A DNA stretch of 64,000 nt, taken from the NCBI RefSeq assembly GCF_036169555.1, contig NZ_CP108032.1:5766001-5830000 (forward strand), given 5' to 3'. This DNA is from Streptomyces sp. NBC_00306 (GTDB taxonomy: Bacteria > Actinomycetota > Actinomycetes > Streptomycetales > Streptomycetaceae). Below are positions 1 through 8,777 of this stretch, one piece after another; the first letter of the stretch is position 1; every line of letters begins with the position of its first letter. A program made the position numbers and the translations under genes. The notes beneath the pieces were generated by a model. That model was not told the DNA's origin, searched no databases, and worked only from the letters and a program-made list of their open reading frames with translations.

Positions 1-1
1 G

Positions 2-1813
2 CGTGCGCAGGCAACGCGGTTCCAGATCCCGTTGATCTACGGCGTGGACGCCGTGCACGGCCACAACAACGTCATCGGGTCGACGATCATGCCGCACAAC
101 ATCGGCATCGGGGCCACCCGTGACCCGGCCGTCGCGGCGAGGACCGGCGCCGTGACGGCGAAGGAGGTCCGCGCCACCGGTATCCCGTGGGACTTCGCAC
201 CCTGCCTCTGCGTGACCCGCGACGAGCGCTGGGGCCGCTCCTACGAGGCCTTCGGTGAGGACCCCGCCCTGGTCACCGCCATGGAGACGGTGATCACGGG
301 TATGCAGGGTGCCCCGTCCGGCAAGGATCTCGCCCGCAACGACAAGGTGCTGACCAGCGCCAAGCACTACGTCGGCGACGGCGGTACGGAGTACGGCTCG
401 TCCTCCACCGGCTCGTACACGATCGACCAGGGCATCACCAAGGTCACCCGGCAGGAACTGGAGGCCGTCCATCTCGCGCCGTTCGCCGAGGCCGTCGAGC
501 GCGGCGCGGGCACGGTCATGCCGTCGTACTCGTCACTGGACGTCCTGGGCGACGACCAGGGCCCGGTGAAGATGCACGCCAACGCCGAGATGATCAACGG
601 CGTGCTCAAGGACAGGATGGGCTTCAAGGGCTTCGTCATCAGTGACTGGCAGGCCATCGACCAGATCCCCGGCGACTACGCGAGCGATGTGCGCACCTCC
701 GTCAACGCCGGGCTCGACATGATCATGGTGCCGACGGCCTACGCGGACTTCCACCGGACCCTCCGGGACGAGGTGACGGCGGGCCGGATCCCCGAGGCGC
801 GGATCGACGACGCCGTCGCGCGGATCCTGACCCAGAAGTTCGCCCTGGGCCTGTTCGAGAAGCCGTACGCGGACACCACCCACCTCGGCAGCATCGGCTC
901 GGCCGCCCACCGCGCGGTCGCCCGTGAGGCCGTCGCCAAGTCCCAGGTCCTGCTGAAGAACGACGGCGCGGTCCTGCCGCTCAAGCCGTCGCAGAAGGTG
1001 TACGTCGCCGGGTCCAACGCCGACGACGTCGGCAACCAGGCCGGCGGCTGGACCATCAGCTGGCAGGGCTCGTCCGGGAAGATCACGCCCGGTACGACGG
1101 TCCTCGAGGGCATGAAGAAGGCCGCCCCCGAGACGGTGACCTGGTCCAAGGACGCGTCCGCTCCCCTGGAGGGCCACGACGTCGGTGTGGTCGTCGTCGG
1201 CGAGACCCCCTACGCCGAGGGTGCCGGCGACGTCGGCAACGGTCACGACCTGGAGCTGAGCGCGGCCGACCGGGCCGCCGTCGACAAGGTCTGCGCCGCG
1301 ATGACGTGCGCCGTCCTGATCGTCTCCGGCCGCCCGCAGCTGATCGGGGACCGACTCGGTGACATCGACGCACTCGTGGCGTCCTGGCTGCCGGGCACCG
1401 AGGGCGACGGTGTCGCCGACGTCCTCTACGGCAAGAAGGCCTTCACCGGCCGGCTGCCCGTCACCTGGCCCAGGTCGGCCGGACAGCTGCCGATCAACGT
1501 CGGGGACACCTCGTACGACCCGCAGTACCCCTACGGCTGGGGGCTCACCACCCTGAAGAAGCCGCCGGCCGGCGGGGAACTCACCCTCAAGGCCATGGCG
1601 CTGGCGGCGAAGCTGCTGGAGGTGACCGGCCGGGGCGACTCCCCGGAGGCGCGTGAGCTGGTCTCCCAGGCCCGGCTGCTCGTCCAGCAGAAGATCGGGC
1701 AGCGGATCACGGCCGCGTCGGCGAAGCCGTTCGCGGACGCGGACCATCTGCTGCTGTCGGGCAGACCGGCCGCGGCCGTGGCCAAGCTGACGGCCGCGTT
1801 CAGGGCGGCCTGA
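2..1813 (+). CDS. Glycoside hydrolase family 3 beta-glucosidase-type enzyme (5' end outside window)
   Basis: This is an open frame entering from the left edge, so the N-terminus and any signal peptide are missing. The visible part starts inside the GH3 N-terminal TIM barrel (IYGVDAVHGHNN, then RWGRSYEAFGEDP and KHYVGDGGT). The motif FVISDW contains the usual GH3 nucleophile Asp (codon 644-646). The C-terminal alpha/beta sandwich follows (QVLLKNDGAVLPLK, GRPQLI, LPGTEGDGVADVLYG, LPVTWP). An extra helical tail of about 75 residues follows the sandwich and is not part of the core GH3 fold. GH3 enzymes release terminal glucose or xylose from oligosaccharides. The neighbouring GH64 and PL8 genes suggest glucan or plant/fungal polymer use. 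The exact substrate cannot be read from the sequence. Confidence 0.9.
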   Translation, partial: RAQATRFQIPLIYGVDAVHGHNNVIGSTIMPHNIGIGATRDPAVAARTGAVTAKEVRATGIPWDFAPCLCVTRDERWGRSYEAFGEDPALVTAMETVITGMQGAPSGKDLARNDKVLTSAKHYVGDGGTEYGSSSTGSYTIDQGITKVTRQELEAVHLAPFAEAVERGAGTVMPSYSSLDVLGDDQGPVKMHANAEMINGVLKDRMGFKGFVISDWQAIDQIPGDYASDVRTSVNAGLDMIMVPTAYADFHRTLRDEVTAGRIPEARIDDAVARILTQKFALGLFEKPYADTTHLGSIGSAAHRAVAREAVAKSQVLLKNDGAVLPLKPSQKVYVAGSNADDVGNQAGGWTISWQGSSGKITPGTTVLEGMKKAAPETVTWSKDASAPLEGHDVGVVVVGETPYAEGAGDVGNGHDLELSAADRAAVDKVCAAMTCAVLIVSGRPQLIGDRLGDIDALVASWLPGTEGDGVADVLYGKKAFTGRLPVTWPRSAGQLPINVGDTSYDPQYPYGWGLTTLKKPPAGGELTLKAMALAAKLLEVTGRGDSPEARELVSQARLLVQQKIGQRITAASAKPFADADHLLLSGRPAAAVAKLTAAFRAA

Positions 1814-1866
1814 ATCAGACCCTTGGTGCATGTCCTAAAATCAACCCTTTCGGGTAGCGTCAAGGT

Positions 1867-3201
1867 ATGAGGACCAGGCTGTTCACCGCACTGTCCGGTC
1901 TGCTGCTCGCGCTCTCGGCGGCCGCCCTCGGGGTGGCGCCGGGAGCGCACGCGGCCACCGGGCCCGACACCGTGGCCGCGGCACTGGAGAACAGCCCGGT
2001 CTATGTGGACCCGCGCGCCTCCGGTCAGCTCTCGAAGGCGGACGCGGACGCGCTGGCACAGAAGATCAAGAACGCGGACAAGCCGCTGTTCGTGGCCGTC
2101 CTGCCGGCGTCCGCCGAGTTCCCGCCCGAATCCGTCCTGCGGAACGTCCGCACCGAGACGGGTGTCACCGGCCTCTACGCCATCCGCCTCGGCGACGGAT
2201 TCAACGCGGCGGCCGACAGCCGCGTCCTGTCGGGCCAGGCCGTCCAGAATCTGGTCACCGCGGTCAAGACGCCCCCCGGCGCCGATGCCGCCACCCAGCT
2301 GAACAACTTCGTCGACCAGGCGCTCCCGCAGATGCGGGGCAGCGCGCCCGCCTCCTGGGGTACCACCGGCGGTGACGAGGGAGTGAACGGCGGAGCCGTG
2401 ATCGCCTTCGGCGCGGTGCTCGCCGCGGGCGGCGCGGGCGCCTACGCGCTCGTGGCCCGCAACCGCCGCCGCAAGGCCCAGGAGGAGCGGGAGGCGCTCG
2501 ACAAGCTCCGGGTGGTGGTCGACGAGGACATCACCGCCTTCGGCGAAGAGCTCGACCGACTGGACTTCCACCCCTCCGAGAAGGGTGCGAACGACGCGAT
2601 GCGCGCCGACTACGAGCGGGCACTCGACTCGTACGACAAGGCGAAGTCGCTGATGGGAGCGGCCCGCCACCCCTCCGACGTGCGAGGAGTCACCGAGGCG
2701 CTGGAGGACGGGCGCTTCAGTCTGGCCGCACTCGACGCCCGGCGCACGGACCGGCCGATTCCGGAGCGCAGGGCCCCCTGCTTCTTCGACCCGCGCCACG
2801 GGCCCTCCGTCACCGACATGACCTGGACCCCGGACGGTGGCCAGGCCCGCGAGATCCCGGTGTGCGCGGTGGACGCCTCCCGGCTCAAGGGCGGCCTGGA
2901 CCCGATGGCCCGCACGGTCGAGACGGGGGACGGCCGGCGGCCGTACTGGGAGGCAGGGCCGGCGTACGGCCCCTGGGCCGGCGGCTACTTCGGCGGCGGC
3001 ATCCTCCCCGGCCTGCTGGCCGGCACACTGCTCGGCAGCGTGCTCGCGACGCCTGCGTACGCGGCGGACTACGGCGGCGCCGACTACAGCGGCGGCGACT
3101 ACTCGGGCGCCGACTTCAGCTCGTCGGACTTCGGCGGCGGCGGGGACTTCGGGGGTGGCGGAGGCTTCGGTGGCGGCGGGGACTTCGGGGGCGGGTTCTA
3201 G
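1867..3201 (+). CDS. Secreted or membrane-anchored protein with Gly-rich tail, TPM-like
   Basis: The 444-residue product has a clear signal peptide (RTRLF then a hydrophobic stretch ending near AHA-A, residue 30). An extracellular alpha/beta domain follows (about 30-170). One membrane segment lies at roughly 175-198 (GGAVIAFGAVLAAGGAGAYALVA), followed by a basic stop-transfer NRRRK. The cytoplasmic part has a helical stretch (about 200-270) and a CFFDPRHGPS segment. The last 60 residues are Gly/Asp/Tyr/Ser/Phe repeats (DYGGADYSGGDYSGADF, GGGGDFGGG). The layout resembles actinobacterial TPM-domain membrane proteins, but I only suspect that family. ATG start 54 bases after the GH3 stop; shared transcription is possible. 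Function unknown. Confidence 0.75.
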   Translation: MRTRLFTALSGLLLALSAAALGVAPGAHAATGPDTVAAALENSPVYVDPRASGQLSKADADALAQKIKNADKPLFVAVLPASAEFPPESVLRNVRTETGVTGLYAIRLGDGFNAAADSRVLSGQAVQNLVTAVKTPPGADAATQLNNFVDQALPQMRGSAPASWGTTGGDEGVNGGAVIAFGAVLAAGGAGAYALVARNRRRKAQEEREALDKLRVVVDEDITAFGEELDRLDFHPSEKGANDAMRADYERALDSYDKAKSLMGAARHPSDVRGVTEALEDGRFSLAALDARRTDRPIPERRAPCFFDPRHGPSVTDMTWTPDGGQAREIPVCAVDASRLKGGLDPMARTVETGDGRRPYWEAGPAYGPWAGGYFGGGILPGLLAGTLLGSVLATPAYAADYGGADYSGGDYSGADFSSSDFGGGGDFGGGGGFGGGGDFGGGF

Positions 3202-3348
3202 AACCTGGCGGGTTCCAGAGCCCGGCAGGGTGTGCGCGCCGGGACACGGTTCCGGCCCGGCGGCGACAGCGCGCGGACAGCGGAGCGCCCGCCCGGCCGT
3301 CGGGACGGCGGGGCGGGCGCGCTCTGGGTGCCGGGGTGACGTCCCGGA

Positions 3349-3963
3349 TCAGGCCGCGGACTTGATCGCGGAGATGTCGAAGTTCAGCTTCACCTTGTCG
3401 CTGACCATCACGCCGCCCGTCTCCAGCGCGGCGTTCCAGGTCAGGCCCCAGTCGGAGCGCAGGATCTCGGCGGTGCCCTCGAAGCCGACGCGCTCGTTGC
3501 CGTAGACATCGGTGGCGGAGCCGTTGAACTCCAGGTCGATGGCGAGGGGGCGCGTGACGTCCTTGATCGTCAGGTCACCGGTGAGCCGGTAGGTGTCGCC
3601 GCCGAGGTTCTCCGCCTGCGTCGAGCGGAACGTCATCAGGGGGAACTTCTCGGCCTCGAAGAAGTCACCGCTGCGCAGGTGGCCGTCGCGGTCGGCGATC
3701 CCGGTGTCGATGCTGGTGATCGTCACGTCGATCTCGGCGGTGGAGTGGTGCGGGTCCGTGCCGTTCAGCTCGAGGCTGCCGGAGAACTCGCCGAACGAGC
3801 CGCGGACGTTGGTGACCATCGCGTGGCGGACCGTGAAGCCGATGCTGCTGTGCGCCGGGTCGATGGTGTAGCTGCCGGACAGCGCGGCCAGGGCCGGGTC
3901 CACCGGGGCGGCGGTGGTGGTGGCAGCGGCAGCGGCTTCGGGCTTGCGATTGAAGATACCCAT
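3349..3963 (-). CDS. YceI-family polyisoprenoid-binding-like protein
   Basis: YceI-like lipocalin-fold protein of 204 residues. Family hallmarks are YTIDPAHSSIGFTVRHAMVTNVRG near residue 35, then GTDPHHSTAEIDVTI, GIADRDGHLRSGDFF and TFRSTQ, DLTIKDVTRPL and FEGTAEI. Family members bind isoprenoid quinones or other hydrophobic ligands. No signal peptide is visible; the first 30 residues (MGIFNRKPE then Ala/Thr-rich) look cytoplasmic. The ATG at 3963 was chosen because GAGGAG sits about 8 bases upstream. A longer reading to 4050 would translate the apparent operator region. Two direct repeats upstream suggest MarR-type control. Monocistronic in this window. Confidence 0.88.
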   Translation of the reverse strand: MGIFNRKPEAAAAATTTAAPVDPALAALSGSYTIDPAHSSIGFTVRHAMVTNVRGSFGEFSGSLELNGTDPHHSTAEIDVTITSIDTGIADRDGHLRSGDFFEAEKFPLMTFRSTQAENLGGDTYRLTGDLTIKDVTRPLAIDLEFNGSATDVYGNERVGFEGTAEILRSDWGLTWNAALETGGVMVSDKVKLNFDISAIKSAA

Positions 3964-3998
3964 GATGTCGGACTCCTCGGGGGACGGGCGGTCGGTAG

Positions 3999-4048
3999 TT
4001 AAACCTTCAACGACATCGACCATAGACCTATTCCGTTTAAAGTTCAAC
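3999..4048. promoter_or_regulatory. Pair of direct repeats upstream of yceI, candidate MarR-type operator
   Basis: Two 13-base AT-rich elements, TTAAACCTTCAAC (3999-4011) and TTTAAAGTTCAAC (4036-4048), match at 10 of 13 positions and are 37 bases apart start to start. They lie 36-85 bases upstream of the yceI start and contrast with the surrounding 70 percent GC. Streptomyces yceI-like genes are often controlled by MarR-family repressors; that link is inference. Confidence 0.4.
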
Positions 4049-4196
4049 ATCTTCTTGAGGGGTTCACCCGAACGACGTGCGCACCCCCTGGCGACGCGCG
4101 TAGAACTCGGGCAGCATCTCTGTGCTCCACCTGCACCGCCCGTACCACCGGACTGGCACGGTCCCCAACGGTCACCAGCAGGAGGGATCTCCCCCC

Positions 4197-4709
4197 ATGA
4201 AAATCCGCTCGACGCTCACCGCGCTCGCGCTCGTCTCCGGCGCGCTCCTCGCTCCCGGCTTCGGCGTCCTCAGCAGCGCGACCGAGGCCCGCGCGGCCAC
4301 CAAGATCAGCCACGCCACGGCCACGTCGATGTTCCGCTCGTCCGGGATCACCTGGTCCTCGTCCGGCGGCTGCTCGAACCGCAACAACCCCACCTGTACG
4401 TCGTTCGACCAGCTGAACCTCATGTCCGCGCAGGGGGCCCAGACCCTGAAGAGCGCGAGCGGGTGTGCCCTCAACATCACCGGCGGCACCGAGACCGGGC
4501 ACGCGAGCGGCACGTACTCCCACTGGAACGGCTACAAGCTCGACTTCGCCAAGGGCACGTGCGTGGGGAACTACATCAAGAACACCTTCAGCTACATCGG
4601 CGCACGGCCGGGCGACGGTGCCCCGCAGTGGAGGTCCGGGTCCGGGAACGTCTACGCGGACGAGGGCAACCACTGGGACGTGACCTACTACAACTGCGGC
4701 GGCTGCTGA
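4197..4709 (+). CDS. Secreted M15-like (D-Ala-D-Ala carboxypeptidase-type) protein
   Basis: The product is 170 residues. A typical signal peptide (MKIRSTLTALALVSGALLAPG) ends near EARA-A, residue 36. The mature part carries GHASGTYSHWNGYKLDF, matching the H-x(n)-H-x(2)-G-x(3)-D zinc-ligand pattern of M15-type peptidases. A late HWDV could supply the third ligand. Six Cys residues, including the terminal CGGC, suggest disulfides in an exported protein. M15 enzymes cut peptidoglycan stem peptides; whether this one is active is untested. Start: ATG after GGAGG at 4190 with good spacing. A 14-bp hairpin follows the stop. Confidence 0.65.
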   Translation: MKIRSTLTALALVSGALLAPGFGVLSSATEARAATKISHATATSMFRSSGITWSSSGGCSNRNNPTCTSFDQLNLMSAQGAQTLKSASGCALNITGGTETGHASGTYSHWNGYKLDFAKGTCVGNYIKNTFSYIGARPGDGAPQWRSGSGNVYADEGNHWDVTYYNCGGC

Positions 4710-4719
4710 CCGTACGTGC

Positions 4720-4761
4720 GAGTGCCCGGCCCCTTCCGCTGCCTGCGGGGGCCGGGCACTC
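4720..4761 (+). terminator. Rho-independent-type hairpin after the M15-like gene
   Basis: A perfect 14-bp inverted repeat (4720-4733 with 4748-4761) with a 14-base loop starts 11 bases after the stop. There is no T-run, which is common for Streptomyces terminators. It could also serve the convergent GH64 gene. Confidence 0.65.
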
Positions 4762-4775
4762 GGCGTGGTCACGTA

Positions 4776-4831
4776 CCGACGGTCAGGGCCCGACGGTCAG
4801 GGCCCCGCGGTCAGGACCCCACGGTCAGGGT
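4776..4831. repeat. Four 14-bp tandem repeats spanning the GH64 stop codon
   Basis: Two exact copies of CCGACGGTCAGGGC (4776-4789 and 4790-4803) are followed by two degenerate copies (4804-4817 and 4818-4831). The degenerate copies encode the last residues and the stop codon of the GH64 gene. The outer copies lie beyond the stop, so the gene end appears to have been duplicated downstream. Confidence 0.75.
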
Positions 4832-6037
4832 GAAGCGCCGCGGGTTGCCGTCGTGCGCCGCGCCCGAGACGTCGGGCTGTCCGTCCGGACGGACGTCGTC
4901 GTACGGGAACGCGTACCCGATCGGGGTGTTGGCGTGGACGACGCGTGAGAAGTGGTTCGTGCCGGGGTCGAGGTAGTAGTCGGCCGCGGTCGCTCCGTTC
5001 GGCTGGTCCGGGTGGGACAGCAGGGTCGTCCGGTTGAAGCCGGCGGCGAGCCGGGCGAGCAGGCCCTTCTTGTCGTCCGGGTCGCCGGGGTTGTTGGCGA
5101 AGGGCCCGTGGTTGCAGGTGAAGACGTCCTTCGAGGACGGCTTCGCGAAGGTGTGACCACCGTTGAAGGTGAGCGTGTCGCCGTTCACCCGGCCGGTGAA
5201 CACTCCGCGTCCGCCCTGGAGATCGATCCGCAGATCGGTCGAGCGGTACTTCTCCCAGACCTGGTCGATGTAGGAGTCGAAGGCGTCACGGAACGGCATC
5301 TCGGCGGGCCGGTCGAAGTAGGGGGCCATCAGGTTCTGCGGCGCGATCACGCGCAGCACCTCACCGTCCGCGCCGCGGATGACGAGCTTGTCCCACGGCT
5401 GTCCGTCCTTGGCCGCCTGGGCGGCGAGGCCGTCGGCGATCTTCTGGACCGCGCCGTCCGGCAGCGGCGCCACGGTGTGCGTGGCGTCACCGGTGAGCGT
5501 GAGGCCGATGGGGAGGGCCGTCACCAGGTCGACGTAGCTGATGTTCGCGTACAACTGCTGCGGGTTGAACGTGAATTCGGCGAAGGACCAGATGCGGTCG
5601 TAGTTGGCGTCGGACGGCGTCGCGAAAGCGGGCTCGACCAGGGAGGGCCCCGGGTTCACGAAGAAGTCCAGCTTGTCGTCGCGGACGAAGTAGACCCGGG
5701 CGCCGAACATCTGAGGAAGCGTCAGCACGATCGGGCCGGAGCCCGCCGCGGGCAGCGGGATGGCGCAGTCGACCGGCAGCGGGGTCTCGGGCGCCGACGG
5801 GTTCTCGGGGTAATGGACCCCGCCGTCCGGGCGCAGCAGCACCCATCGGTCGGTGCCCTGCTCGTGGCCGGTGACATAGGCGTGGACCGTGCCGGGCAGG
5901 GACTTGTTCTCCAGGGCGAGCTCGCAGGTGGGGGCTGCGGCCCTGGCGCGAGGGCTGAGAGCGCTTCCCCAGGCGGGATAGGTGGCCGCGGTGACCGCGG
6001 CGGCCGCTCCGGTGAGGAAGATACGTCGGGATATCAC
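4811..6037 (-). CDS. GH64 endo-beta-1,3-glucanase, Tat/Sec-exported
   Basis: The product is 408 residues. GTG start at 6037, chosen for AGGAG about 8 bases upstream and because it places ISRRIFLTGAAAAV at the N-terminus, a twin-arginine-type signal with cleavage near RARA-A. The mature protein has the thaumatin-like GH64 layout: CELALENKSLPGTVHAYVTGHE at its start, then VYFVRDDKLDFFVNPG, EFTFNPQQLYANISYVDLV, TFNGGHTFAKPSSKDVFTCNHGPF and a C-terminal NHFSRVVHANTPIGYAFPYDDV. GH64 enzymes cut laminarin and fungal beta-1,3-glucan, releasing oligosaccharides. It is divergent from the PL8 gene with palindromic boxes between and inside both starts, suggesting sugar-responsive control. Confidence 0.92.
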   Translation of the reverse strand: MISRRIFLTGAAAAVTAATYPAWGSALSPRARAAAPTCELALENKSLPGTVHAYVTGHEQGTDRWVLLRPDGGVHYPENPSAPETPLPVDCAIPLPAAGSGPIVLTLPQMFGARVYFVRDDKLDFFVNPGPSLVEPAFATPSDANYDRIWSFAEFTFNPQQLYANISYVDLVTALPIGLTLTGDATHTVAPLPDGAVQKIADGLAAQAAKDGQPWDKLVIRGADGEVLRVIAPQNLMAPYFDRPAEMPFRDAFDSYIDQVWEKYRSTDLRIDLQGGRGVFTGRVNGDTLTFNGGHTFAKPSSKDVFTCNHGPFANNPGDPDDKKGLLARLAAGFNRTTLLSHPDQPNGATAADYYLDPGTNHFSRVVHANTPIGYAFPYDDVRPDGQPDVSGAAHDGNPRRFTLTVGS

Positions 6038-6349
6038 GGACAGAACTCCTGGTGCTCGTGGGGGAGTTCTCACTGTTGCGACGCCCGGTGCACGCGTCAA
6101 GAGGTGTGACTGAGAGCGCTCTCGGCAGTTTTTCACTGCCCATAAGCCGGGGTTAAGGCGGGCGATGTGAGGCCGGGTGCGCGTCGCAAGCGCTTGCTGA
6201 CGGCTTGTGTCATGACCATTGAAGGCACCCGGCTGCCGTGCTAGACCACAGGTCGACCGGACCGAATCACTTACGCACCGGAGGCCCCTGTGCCGCTGTC
6301 GTCAGCCTGGTCCCGCCGTACCTTTCTGGCCACCACGGGAGCAAGCGCT
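5960..6349. promoter_or_regulatory. Four AGCGCT-centred LacI/CebR-type boxes around the GH64-PL8 divergent promoters
   Basis: Two perfect 12-bp palindromes lie in the gap: GAGAGCGCTCTC (6112-6123) and GCAAGCGCTTGC (6186-6197). Two half-conserved boxes with the same AGCGCT core lie inside the coding starts: 5960-5965 in GH64 and 6344-6349 in PL8. Core centres are 155, 74 and 155 bases apart, a symmetrical layout. The Streptomyces CebR box is TGGGAGCGCTCCCA, so a LacI-family repressor is the likely reader; which one is unknown. Confidence 0.6.
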
Positions 6350-8623
6350 CTCTGCGTCGCCCTCACACCACGGGTGAGCGCTGCGGCGGACGACGAGTAC
6401 GAGACCCTGCGGCAGCGCTGGGTGGAGATCAGCCTCGGCAGCGGCTACGACGCGACCGCCGAACCGTACGCGTCCCGCCTCGCCGAGACCGGGACGCTCG
6501 CCGCGGGCTTCCGCGCCTCGATGGCACCCACCGCGACCTCGCTGTGGCCCGGCCACCCCTTCGACCCGCCCGCCGGCATCACCCAGAGCTACACCCGGCT
6601 GTGGACCATGACCCAGGCGTACGCGCAGCAGGGCACCGGCCACACCGGCGACGCCGGGCTGCTCGCCGACATCCTCCGCGGCCTCGACCATCTCGCGACG
6701 ACTGTCTACAACCCCTCGACGACCCGCTACGGCAACTGGTGGGAGTGGCAGATCGGCAGCCCCCGCCTCCTGATGGACATCGTCGCCGTCCTGTACGGCG
6801 ACCTCGGCCAGGCCCGGCGGGACGCCGCTTTCGCGGCCGTCGACCACTTCGTCCCCGACACGATGCTCGGCGACTACACCGGCACCTCCACCGGCGCGAA
6901 CCGCGTCGACCTGTGCCGCTCGGTCGCCCTGCGCGGCGTACTCGGCAAAGCGCCCGCCAAGATCGCACTGGCCCGCGACGCCCTGTCGCCCGTCTTCCCG
7001 TACGTCACCGAAGGCGACGGCCTCTACGCCGACGGCTCCTTCGTCCAGCACACCTGGGTCGCCTACTCCGGCACCTACGGACAGGTCATGCTCGACGGTC
7101 TGGGCCGGCTCTTCAGCCTGCTCGCCGGATCCACCTGGGCCGTCACGGACCCCAACCGGCAGATCATCCTGGACAGCGTCGAGCGCGCGTACGCGCCCCT
7201 GATTTACAACGGCCTGATGATGGACAGCGTCAACGGCCGTGCCATCAGCCGGGGTTACCTCAAGGACGACGACCGCCGGGTCATGCGCAGCGACCACTTC
7301 CACGGCCAGGCGGTGATCGCCGCGATCGCGCTGCTCGCCGGCGGGGCGAGCGCGGCGGAGCGGGAACGCTGGCACGCGCGGATCAAGGGGTGGATCGCCC
7401 GCGACACCACCACCCCGATCCTCGAGGGCGCCCAGTTCGGGGTCGCCGACCTGTCCCGGCTGCACGCCGTCGCGGCGTCGCCCGTCCCGGCCGCGCCCGA
7501 GCCCGTCGGACACGACCTCTTCGCCGCCATGGACCGGGCCGTCCACCGCGGTCCCGGCTGGGCCGCGAACATCTCCATGGCCTCGCAGCGGATCTCCTCC
7601 TACGAATGCGGCAACGGCGAGAATCCACGCGGCTGGCACACCGGCGCCGGAATGCTCTACTGGTGGCCGGGAGAGGCGCAGGGCGACCAGTACACCGACT
7701 GGTTCTGGCCCACCGTGGACTTCTACCGGCTCCCCGGCACGACCGTGTCGACCAAGCGGCTGGCCGACAGGGCGGGCGGCGAGTGGGGACTGCCCAAACC
7801 GGCGGCGCGGTGGGTGGGCGGAGCCTGCGACGGCGAGTTCGCCGCCGTGGGACAGCACCTCCTCGGGCTGGACTCCACCCTGCGGGCCCACAAGTCCTGG
7901 TTCTGCGTCGCCGACGCGGTCATCTGCCTCGGCGCCGGCATCTCCTGCACCGACGGGGTGCCGGTCGAGACCGTCGTCGACAACCGCAATCTGGGCGAGG
8001 GCGGCACGAACGCCTTCACCCGCGGCCACGGCTGGGCGCACCTCGACGGCCACGGCGGCTGGGTCTTCCCGGAAGGGACGGCGGACCTGCGCACGCTGTG
8101 GGAGGACCGGACCGGAGCGTGGAGCGACATCAACACCACCAGCTCCACCGAACGCGCCACCCGCCGCTACCGCACCCTCTGGCTGGACCACGGCACGGAC
8201 CCCGTCGACGCCTCCTACGCCTATCTGCTCATGCCGGGCGCGAGCCGCCGCACGCTCGCCGCCCGAGCGCACGACCGCCGCTGGCTGGAGATCCTCGACA
8301 ACACCGCGGCCCGCCAGGCCGTCGCCGTCCGCTCCCTGGGCCTGACCGCGGCGAACTTCTGGCAGCCCGGTACGGTGGGCCCGCTCACCACGACGGCGCC
8401 CGCCAGTGTTCTGCTGCGGACCCGCCGCCGCACGGCCACGCTCCACCTCAGCGAACCGCTGCGCACCGGAGCACCCGTGGAGATCACCTGGCGCCGGCCG
8501 GTCCGCCGGGTCGTCGCCGCGGACGACGGCATCGAGGTGCTCGCCGCCGGACGGGAGCTGCGACTGCGCCTCACCGGGGGCACCGCGGGGGCGAGCTACC
8601 GCTGTGAGGTGACTCTCAGCTGA
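6290..8623 (+). CDS. Polysaccharide lyase family 8 (hyaluronate/chondroitin/xanthan lyase type)
   Basis: The product is 777 residues. The GTG start has GGAGG 5-6 bases upstream. A twin-arginine signal (SRRTFLATTG, residues 8-17) ends near VSAAA. The N-terminal alpha/alpha toroid carries NWWEWQIG (149-156), the aromatic patch. The PL8 triad appears at expected spacing: Asn204 in TGANR, His254 in FVQHTWVAYSGTYG, Tyr263. The beta-sandwich C-terminal part follows (ISSYECGNGENPRGWHTGAGMLYWW). PL8 lyases cut uronic-acid polymers by beta-elimination. Substrate could be hyaluronan, chondroitin or xanthan; the sequence alone does not decide. It is divergent from GH64 and likely shares its operators. 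Confidence 0.9.
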   Translation: MPLSSAWSRRTFLATTGASALCVALTPRVSAAADDEYETLRQRWVEISLGSGYDATAEPYASRLAETGTLAAGFRASMAPTATSLWPGHPFDPPAGITQSYTRLWTMTQAYAQQGTGHTGDAGLLADILRGLDHLATTVYNPSTTRYGNWWEWQIGSPRLLMDIVAVLYGDLGQARRDAAFAAVDHFVPDTMLGDYTGTSTGANRVDLCRSVALRGVLGKAPAKIALARDALSPVFPYVTEGDGLYADGSFVQHTWVAYSGTYGQVMLDGLGRLFSLLAGSTWAVTDPNRQIILDSVERAYAPLIYNGLMMDSVNGRAISRGYLKDDDRRVMRSDHFHGQAVIAAIALLAGGASAAERERWHARIKGWIARDTTTPILEGAQFGVADLSRLHAVAASPVPAAPEPVGHDLFAAMDRAVHRGPGWAANISMASQRISSYECGNGENPRGWHTGAGMLYWWPGEAQGDQYTDWFWPTVDFYRLPGTTVSTKRLADRAGGEWGLPKPAARWVGGACDGEFAAVGQHLLGLDSTLRAHKSWFCVADAVICLGAGISCTDGVPVETVVDNRNLGEGGTNAFTRGHGWAHLDGHGGWVFPEGTADLRTLWEDRTGAWSDINTTSSTERATRRYRTLWLDHGTDPVDASYAYLLMPGASRRTLAARAHDRRWLEILDNTAARQAVAVRSLGLTAANFWQPGTVGPLTTTAPASVLLRTRRRTATLHLSEPLRTGAPVEITWRRPVRRVVAADDGIEVLAAGRELRLRLTGGTAGASYRCEVTLS

Positions 8624-8777
8624 ACACCTTGTTGGACTTCCACAAACATCAGTGGCACTGAGCTGGTGGTTGGGCTGCTGTGCCGAATGGTTCTGTGCAA
8701 GGCCAACAGGAGAACGGACCGGAGACTGTACGGAGTCGACGGCAGGGTTTCCTCGGTCGGATCCGTAGGGTCGAGGC

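Noticed and set aside
4044..4772. 242-codon frame opposite the M15-like gene
   Set aside because: Shadow of a gene with signal peptide and motifs; no family resemblance.
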